64,000 nt of DNA, from the NCBI GenBank assembly GCA_019916065.1, contig CM034243.1, positions 248,001 through 312,000 on the forward strand. The letters run 5' to 3'. Made by a program: the position numbers and the translations under genes. The notes beneath the pieces were generated by a model. That model was not told the DNA's origin and did no database searches. It was given only the letters and a program-made list of their open reading frames with translations. Shown here piece after piece: positions 57,886-64,000 of the stretch (within the stretch, counting starts at the first letter, position 1; each line of letters opens with the position of its first letter). This stretch comes from Vitellaria paradoxa. Taxonomy: Eukaryota > Streptophyta > Magnoliopsida > Ericales > Sapotaceae.

Positions 57886-60800
57886 TAAAAAACAAAAAAC
57901 CATCTATCTCCTCCTTGTTTGTATATATTATTATAATTGCACTTATAATATTGTTTTTTGTGTTGTATCCCTATACCCCTATCCAAAATTTAGACACTTT
58001 TTCAACTGATTCCCTGTATCCTAAAATATAAATAATAGGTAAATCTAACATCCAAATACTTACCCGAGTCTGAGCAACATAGCATATCCTACCCCTTCCA
58101 AATGTGCATTAGATCAGCAGCTAACACCTTGACCTTGTAGCACTCTTCAATGAATTGGGAAGTGATATACCATCGTCACTTTATGAAGGCAACACAAATT
58201 GGGAATGTTGTAGTGTGCTGCTGCCCAAACAGAAAGTACAACCCTTGAAGGCATTTTCAAAAATTTTGATGGAAGGGAAGAATACAACGCACCAACGAAC
58301 CATAAAAAAAAAAAAAACAAAAAAAGAACTTAACCTCGACGTCCCAAATTTGGTGTTTGCTCACTGCACTTCACTGTCTTCACTGTCAACTACTGCAACC
58401 TTGTAAATGCTCTGCAATAACTCCTTGACTGCCTCAGCATCTTAATCATGCGATACTCTGATATTTTTTTGCTAAGTAGACGTTCTGTTTCAAATATGAA
58501 TTCCATTATATCTCCGATCATCAAATCTGAGATAGTTTGCAACTATTGCAATACAATAGAAGATAGGAAAAGAATCTCTCAACATCATGCATCCTCACAA
58601 CTTATAAAGACAGAATTTGAATGTTCCATTCCCCTGCTGTAGGAAACAGTACACAATGGAAACTGCTTCAATTCTCACCTTCCTTTCCAAAGCCCTTCAC
58701 ATAATGCATGAAAACATTGAAATCCATTCACTCTCTCCATTCTCAGCCATGCTTAATGGCCATAAATTTCTTCCAAAAGTCCTCTTCCTCAAGCTCAAAC
58801 CTCAAGTCACTTGTGTAATAATGCTTGATAGCTTGGTTAAAACACTTAAGTCTTCTAAAGTCCCTACTACAATTGCAAATCAGAGCAGAAGCACGTTCCC
58901 AATCATTTCGAATATGACTGAACTCTCTCATATTTAAATTTAGGCTACATTTAGGGGTGCAAACAATCCAAGTTAAGTAAAGCTTTTGATCGTTCAAGCT
59001 TGTCCTATTGTTGTGTAGCAGAGGATGGGCTCATTTTTTAGAGGATTAGCTTGTGCTTGAGTAAGCTCATTTAGGTAAAAAATTACATTTTATATATTAT
59101 TTATATAAAACGAATTATAAATATATAATATTTAATTTTGTACACAACCCAAGCTTAAGCTTGTTAAAGATCAAATAGTTACTAAACAATCTGGAATGAA
59201 ATAAACGAACATAAACAAGCGTTCTAGCAAGCCATGTCCAAACCATTCATGAATAGTTCGGTTTGCACCATAGCTATATTTGGTACACAAGCATGGCATG
59301 GAAATGAATTGAAAATTGGTAAGGAATTGGAATGGAATGAAAGTTGGGATGGCCATTTCCATTCCCTTATTTGCCTTCTATTCTAGAATGGAATGGCTAT
59401 TTTTATTTAATATTAATTTAGATTAAATTGAAATGAAATACAACAACATAATTCGAAAAGTGGTGGACTTGGTGGTGATTGATGGATAAATTGTAGTGGT
59501 GACGAAAGAAGGTGGCGGAGGTGGTTGCAATAGTTGTGGAAAGTGATGGAGGTGGTAGAGCACCATGGGCAGACCCAAACAAGGCCCACTGGGGCAATTG
59601 TCCTGATTGATTTGAAAAATTACACTAAAATTCTATTGATTTTGCTATCTTTCTCTTATAAATTATACCCTTTTTTTTCATATTTTCCCCCACTGTATTT
59701 TTACTTTTTCCCCACTGATTTAAAAAATTACACTAAGATTCTATTGATTTTTCTATTTTTTCTTATAAATTATACCTTTTTTTTTCATATTTTGCTCCCA
59801 CTGTATTTTTACTTTTACTCCTAAAAATGTAATTTTGCATCATCTGATTATAAATCCTGGGTCCGCCTTTGTAGAGCATGGCAGTCAGGGTGGTGGTAGT
59901 GGTTGGTGGCAACAACCATTTTCTTTTCTATTCTCTCTCTTATCCTTTTTTATATGTATATAAATGTAAATACATGTTCTCTCTTATTGCATGAAGGGGT
60001 AGAAGTGTCGGAATGTCCATTCCATGTCAATGGTATTCCCAACTTCATGTAAGCATACCAAACAAAGTAATGGGAATGAAGTGAGGGAGTGGACATTCCA
60101 TTCTAATCCATGTGCTTGTACCAAACATGACCTTCGCATGTCAAACTTGGGTTCAACGCAACGATAAATGGTTTGGGTTAATGGGACTAATTAAAATATT
60201 AAAGAATTTAACCCAAAGTCTGGAAATGTCATGACGTGCCTGAGGTGTTTGGACGCCCCAATTGGAGCCCATCTATTTGGACGGTTTGTTGGGCACTTGG
60301 ACTACCAACAAGCCAAGTCATTCAACCGGCATTTAACTAGGACCTGTTTCTGGATTATATTGAACACATATTTTCTCATAGTGCATATCTTGTACTCTTC
60401 TGTAGAACAGTAAATCCATAATAGTATGGAGTAAAACCAAATTTAGGACACGAATCAACTCAGGCATTTACAAATTTAACCTTATAGCACAGCTTTTAAT
60501 CAAACTAATAAGCATGCCCAAAATGTGTGTACAATCATATATACTCATAAACCTAGCTAAATACAGAGAGAGATTTATCATATTCCCTCAATAAAAAACG
60601 GCAGTTAATTCAAAACTACTAACATCAGGCTTCTTCCTCCTCTTCCTACCTCCTCGTCCTTCTATCTCCTTCCCCAAACAGCTCACTGTCTCTCTCCCTC
60701 CTATCAGCTTTTCAAACTACTATGCTTCTCTCCTATGACTAATCTGGTTCAAAGGGTGATATAAAACGAGGATGAAGAAGAAAACTAGGTTTTAGTGGAG

Positions 60801-62563
60801 AGGAAGAACTGCAAGTACCCCCGTATTCAACCATGGAATGAATCACATGAAGAAAGCAGAACTCCAGGCAGAATGAGGCCAATTTGGTTAGACATACACC
60901 TGCGGCCTCTCAGGATTTTGAATCATGCACGAACCAGGGGTTTGTGAAGTGGCATTGCAATATGCCAGGTGTTGAGCAGGGTCACATGCAGGTTGGTTGC
61001 CACATGTTGGTAGAATTCAAGTCAGGTTAATTCTGTTGGATAGATTCTGGTCAAAGGAATAATCTGGGTTCTGGAGTATCCAATTGAATTATGGGTTTAA
61101 ATTCGAATGGGTAACTGGGCTTGGTGTCCAATAGCAGAAGTCAAGTGGTCCTTAAGCACCGAATTTGACCCCAAAATGAATTCAGTTGTATCCAATTAGG
61201 CCCAAAAAAATTACAATAACATGGAAAATAAAAAATATATGGGTGTTACATAGCGCTTATGGGATGTGACAAATCCAAAGCTTTTATATTTTTTTCACCT
61301 TGAAGTTAATTTAAATTTCTTGAATTCATATTACATATAAACACATCTTAGTTTTATTAATCAAGGATTTTCACATTTTACAAACTTTGGCACTATAATA
61401 ATCTTGGTGTTTTCTTTTTCTATCTTATTACAGGTGAAGATAATAAAGTGCCTTGTTGAAAACATTGTGGTAGACATATCTTTTAATCAGCTTGGTGGGC
61501 TATGCACGCTTTGTTTCCTGTTGGAGGCGAGTTTCTTTGTTCCAAAATTCTATGAACGATTTTTTCTCTTTGATAAATATGAATGCTGATGGTTTTAGGT
61601 TGCTTTTATTGAACCATAATTTCTCTTCTCTAGGTTGACAATTTGATCAATCAGAATCATCTCTTCAAGCGTAGTGTTATATTAATTAAGGCATGGTGTT
61701 ACTATGAGAGCCGTATTCTGGGTGCTCACCATGGACTTATTTCAACTTATGCCTTGGAGACTTTGGTTCTATACATTTTTCATGTTTTCAACAATTCTTT
61801 TACTGGACCACTTGAGGTTGGTGCGGCTATTTGTGCTTTCTTTGTTGTTTTGTTTATTTGTTTTTCCATCTTAAGTTTTTTCTTTGATTTGTAGGTCCTT
61901 TATCGTTTTCTGGAGTTTTTTAGCAAGTTTGACTGGGATAATTTTTGTGTTAGCCTATGGGGTCCTGTACCCATTAGTTCACTTCCAGATGTAACAGGTA
62001 GTACTCCTACGACCTTGTTATGTAGAGGGTGATGCTATTATTTTATTTGTGCAATCTAATCAGTTAGGGGTATAAAAGGATAATGATATGGTGGTTATAA
62101 ATTTTAAATATGTTAAATGACTTAATTAGGGGTAGTTTTTTGAAGTTATTTAGTTCAAAATTTGAATTAATGGAAGGTTGAAGGGACTACAGGAAACTGA
62201 AAAAAGCTCATCAGAATTGAGGTTTCATTAATTTTTAAGCTTTACCAATAGTCCTAGTGTTGCCTTTTATAATACTATAGATGAATTTGTATGACGCTTT
62301 TGTTGAATTATTCCCATAAAGAGTGTTTTGGCTAACTGCCGGTTCTAATTTTTTTTTTTTTTTTGAACCTTTAACAGCTGAACCTCCCCGAAAGGATGGT
62401 GGAGAGTTACTACTTAGCAAATTGTTTCTTGATGCTTGTAGCTCAGTATATGCTGTTTTCCCTGGTGGCCAGGAAAATCAGGGACAACATTTTGCTTCCA
62501 AACATTTCAATGTTATTGATCCTTTACGTGTAAACAACAATCTTGGGCGTAGTGTCAGTAAAG
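53948..62563 (+). CDS. Nucleotidyltransferase, PAP/OAS1 class (3' end outside window)
   Basis: Six coding exons: 53948-54175, 56597-56785, 61434-61526, 61634-61816, 61895-61997 and 62378-62563, giving 327 residues so far; the last ends in phase 1 (NNLGRSVSK). Family: plant nucleotidyltransferases related to Trf4/Cid1-type poly(A)/poly(U) polymerases (Arabidopsis At3g61690-like, from memory). Active site: GS at 81-82, DGDID with Asp93 and Asp95, and a third carboxylate Asp153 in ENIVVDISFN, so the three metal ligands are present. AWCYYESRILGAHHGLISTY and YALETLVLYIFH belong to the PAP/OAS1 substrate-binding region. The RNA substrate is unknown. Exon 3 ends at a GC donor (GAG before GCGAGT), needed to join LCFLLE to VDNLINQNHL. 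Introns 1 and 2 are 2.4 and 4.6 kb, swollen by transposons. No further exon was found in 62564-64000. Confidence 0.93.
54681..54720. repeat. (ATT)13 microsatellite in intron 1
   Basis: Thirteen uninterrupted ATT units, just before the LINE fossil. Confidence 0.95.
54841..55735 (+). pseudogene. 5'-truncated LINE (non-LTR retrotransposon) fossil
   Basis: One reading frame runs from 54841 to 55641 broken by three stops (TAG at 55045; TGA at 55309 and 55360). The translation has LRRNLQDWEMQEY, IIWGGSKSGVFGVESF, CYFCKVT-ESVDHLFVHYQWA and PKRRRKFWNLILFCIVWWLW, the pattern of the zinc-binding region that follows reverse transcriptase in plant L1-type LINEs. A 3' untranslated part ends at ATTAAAAAAATCA near 55735. 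The reverse transcriptase and endonuclease parts are missing, as with ordinary 5' truncation. It sits in the same orientation as the host gene, in intron 1. Confidence 0.8.
55740..56590. other. Remainder of nucleotidyltransferase intron 1
   Basis: Unique intronic DNA with no exon-like conserved segment. The acceptor CCTCTACAG at 56588-56596 starts exon 2. Confidence 0.5.
56786..57830. other. First part of nucleotidyltransferase intron 2
   Basis: Unique intronic sequence after the GTATGC donor. 57240-57420 is A-rich and could be a decayed retroelement, but no protein similarity is visible. Confidence 0.4.
57831..57881. repeat. (AAT)n microsatellite in intron 2
   Basis: About sixteen AAT units without interruption. 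Confidence 0.95.
58140..58935 (-). other. Antisense gene-like remnant, not recognised
   Basis: On the minus strand a frame from about 58935 reads MREFSHIRNDWERASALICN, then SRDFRRLKCFNQAIKHYY and LEEEDFWKKFMAIKHG, followed by stops and, in another frame, ESEWISMFSCIM. The composition is protein-like and the region is less AT-rich than most introns here, so it may be a broken gene copy (perhaps processed) or transposon coding sequence. I do not recognise the family. A T run (A run at 58303-58324 on the plus strand) lies downstream. Confidence 0.3.
58952..59272. mobile_element. hAT-like element with 8-bp TSD (one mismatch)
   Basis: Ends TAGGGGTGCAAACAA and CGGTTTGCACCATA (inverted TATGGTGCAAACCG). 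The flanks are GCTACATT (58944-58951) and GCTATATT (59273-59280). Subterminal AAGCTT/CAAGCTTAAGCTTG words occur around an AT-rich core, the same general type as the fragments in the lipase introns. 321 bp, no coding capacity. Confidence 0.65.
59278..60125. mobile_element. TIR element with GGAATGGAATG interior, containing a nested hAT-like copy
   Basis: Left end TTTGGTACACAAGCATGG; right end ATCCATGTGCTTGTACCAAA, inverted TTTGGTACAAGCACATGG. Next to the ends are TGGAATGGAATG-type words on the left and their inverse (CATTCCATTC) on the right. Target duplication not resolved. Without the nested 308-bp element it would be about 540 bp. Confidence 0.65.
59563..59870. mobile_element. Nested hAT-like element with perfect 8-bp TSD and 108-bp internal tandem duplication
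   Basis: GTAGAGCA flanks it at 59555-59562 and 59871-59878. Ends CCATGGGCAGACCCA and TGGGTCCGCCTTT are inverted (GGCGGACCCA). Inside, TTTGAAAAATTACACTAAAA near 59611 recurs as TTTAAAAAATTACACTAAGA near 59719, a 108-bp duplication through GTATTTTTACTTTT. The open frame 59534-59824 across it has a repeated peptide and is not a gene. Confidence 0.8.
60130..61433. other. End of nucleotidyltransferase intron 2, no exon seen
   Basis: 60180-61250 is less AT-rich than the rest of the intron and may be a decayed retrotransposon (LTR-like style), but no paired LTR, primer site or protein could be shown. The last 180 nt leads to the acceptor CTTATTACAG at 61433. Confidence 0.35.
61527..61633 (+). other. 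GC-AG intron 3 of the nucleotidyltransferase gene
   Basis: A 107-nt intron starting GCGAGT after GGAG and ending CTTCTCTAG. In-frame joining gives LCFLLEVDNLINQ, which agrees with the family. No GT near the border keeps the frame and the conserved residues. GC donors followed by GAGT or AAGT are a known minority class recognised by the normal U2 spliceosome. Confidence 0.85.
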
Positions 62564-64000
62564 GTATTATTTTACAAACTAAACTCTTGATGGAGCTGTG
62601 GACTAGTTCCTAACCTGAAATTTTGAAGATGTATTTTTGTCTTTTACCATTTTTATTTTCTTGAATTGTTTCTTTATCTTAGTATTTTTTTTAAATTTAA
62701 TTTTAATGTTCATGTTAGTAATAAAAAATCTCTCTGTTATACCTGGTAAGATGATCCCAATAACTTTTCATTTCAATTCTTTGGCAGAATCTTTGCTTGG
62801 TAATATCTCTTTTTGTTTGTTTCTGTTTATTCATTTGATCCCTTGTTTAGACCATTTTGTACGTCGTAGTGGTACTTCTAAGAGTACAGTTCTTGCTTGT
62901 TGCGTGTGCATTTGGTGGTTGTGTGAAACTGGGTCCTGCCACAATTATTTTCTTGCTGCAAGTTTTATTGTATATTTTTAATAGGATTGTGCATTACAGG
63001 AGGTTGAAGTTTTTATTATTATTATTTTTTCGATAAGGAAGTTTGCATTGCTATTTACAAGTACTTAAAGTTTTATTTTATTTATTTATTTATATTTATT
63101 ATTTTTTTTAACAAATACTCATAAGAGCGTGTTATTTTTCCTAACTTTCTTTATAACCAACGTGCAAGGAAGTGATTTTTTCTTTCAAATTTTTTTCGAG
63201 ATCTACTTTCTTATGAAAAGTTCCTAACAATTAAATGGAACATGAAATGGTAATTTAGTGGAGTCACTGTTTGTATTTCCAGGGATTTGAGTCTATATCC
63301 CATGCTGTGGTTGACTTAAGTATGAGCCAAACGTGAGAGAAGTTGCTCTGATTGGTCATTGAGCTCACTAAACTCAAGTTTGCTTGGTATTTCACAATCT
63401 TCTACTTTTCAGCAGCCAAATGAAGGTTGTACAACTTTTGGAGTGAAATATAGAAGGGAATACATCATATATTATATGGAAGGGACTAACTAGGTGTCTA
63501 AGTAAGGACCAAGGCATTGGCCTTTCCTTGGACTTGTTAAAACCACTAAACCTTACTCAAATTAAAAAATTGACCTCACCAACAAAAGCCCACCTGGAAT
63601 GCTCTCTACAACCCTTGGTAAAAATTATTATTGTAACTTGTGATAATCAAAATGGTATTGGGTACCTTCACCAAACCACATTTGGTAGCCTAAATTGAAC
63701 GGCAGTTAGTACCCCCTCCAAAGGAAAAATGGGTATAACTAAATATATCTCAACATGCCAAACTATTTTAGCACCGCATCACTCATGCAATTGTGCCACT
63801 TATACAACCACACCACCTACTGCACGCATGTTATACTTCATTGTTTAATGAAAGAACTACTTCTCGTTGACAGAACCTCTTCTCCTGAATAGAACCATTT
63901 CCCAATACCTCATAGAAGCTAAGTATGGGACAGCCTTGTACTTCATCTAGTTTAAGAGGTATGGCTAGAAATGCATAAGTGTTTCGATGTGTGTTGCAAG
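62564..64000. other. Start of nucleotidyltransferase intron 6
   Basis: After the donor GTATTA at 62564 I searched for the next expected family segment (G-NFxRIRSAF-like) and did not find it before 64000. The sequence is unique, T-rich early on and less AT-rich after 63240. No transposon ends were recognised. Confidence 0.45.

Noticed and set aside
59534..59824. 96-codon open frame with repeated KNYTKILLI peptide
   Set aside because: It lies across the internal duplication of a hAT-like element; a repeat artefact.
61501..61560. A normal GT donor for exon 3 of the nucleotidyltransferase
   Set aside because: The nearby GT dinucleotides would add non-conserved residues or shift the frame; only the GC donor gives the family sequence.

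Overview
The window is nuclear DNA of a flowering plant, most likely a eudicot. It is visibly AT-rich, with spliced genes with GT-AG introns, introns up to about 4.6 kb, long gene-poor gaps filled with short transposons, and plant-only protein families. No species can be named from the sequence.

Five protein genes are supported, each with exon borders read from splice signals and conserved protein. From left to right: (1) a single-repeat R3-MYB of the CPC/TRY/ETC type (minus strand, 437-724, last exon off the left edge); (2) a PYR/PYL/RCAR abscisic acid receptor of the PYL8/PYL9 group (minus, 18078-20375, 175 aa, complete); (3) a class 3 lipase of the plastid PLIP family (plus, 38523-43116, 713 aa, complete); (4) a CCCH plus RING zinc-finger protein orthologous to RNF113A/Cwc24 (minus, 45705-47719, 325 aa, complete, with an upstream 5'-UTR exon and UTR intron); (5) a nucleotidyltransferase of the PAP/OAS1 class (plus, from 53948, six coding exons to 62563, 3' end off the right edge). 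They do not form one pathway. From memory, their Arabidopsis counterparts fall in two small clusters (At1g01350-At1g01380 and At3g61680-At3g61690), so the window looks like one less-fractionated copy of an ancestral block.

Between and inside the genes lies a dense layer of mobile DNA. 0.7-17.8 kb holds many short MITE-like elements in several recurring families, a degraded SINE, a 1.16-kb hAT-like element, a 1.9-kb near-palindromic inverted repeat with a 340-bp tandem duplication in one arm (9436-11318), and a 555-bp hAT-like element with a perfect 8-bp target duplication (12465-13019). 20.6-38.4 kb is a gene desert with more MITEs, including a Tourist-like element with TAA target duplications. 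Downstream of the lipase gene is a tRNA-derived SINE with a perfect 14-bp target duplication and a long A tail. 50.8-52.7 kb is a 1.9-kb candidate non-autonomous DNA transposon packed with tandem units rich in ACCGGT palindromes. The introns of the nucleotidyltransferase gene carry a LINE fossil, a hAT-like element and a TIR element with another hAT-like element nested in it.

No rRNA, CRISPR array or convincing tRNA or miRNA gene was found. All repeat-family comparisons were made by eye, so element ends without a target duplication are approximate.
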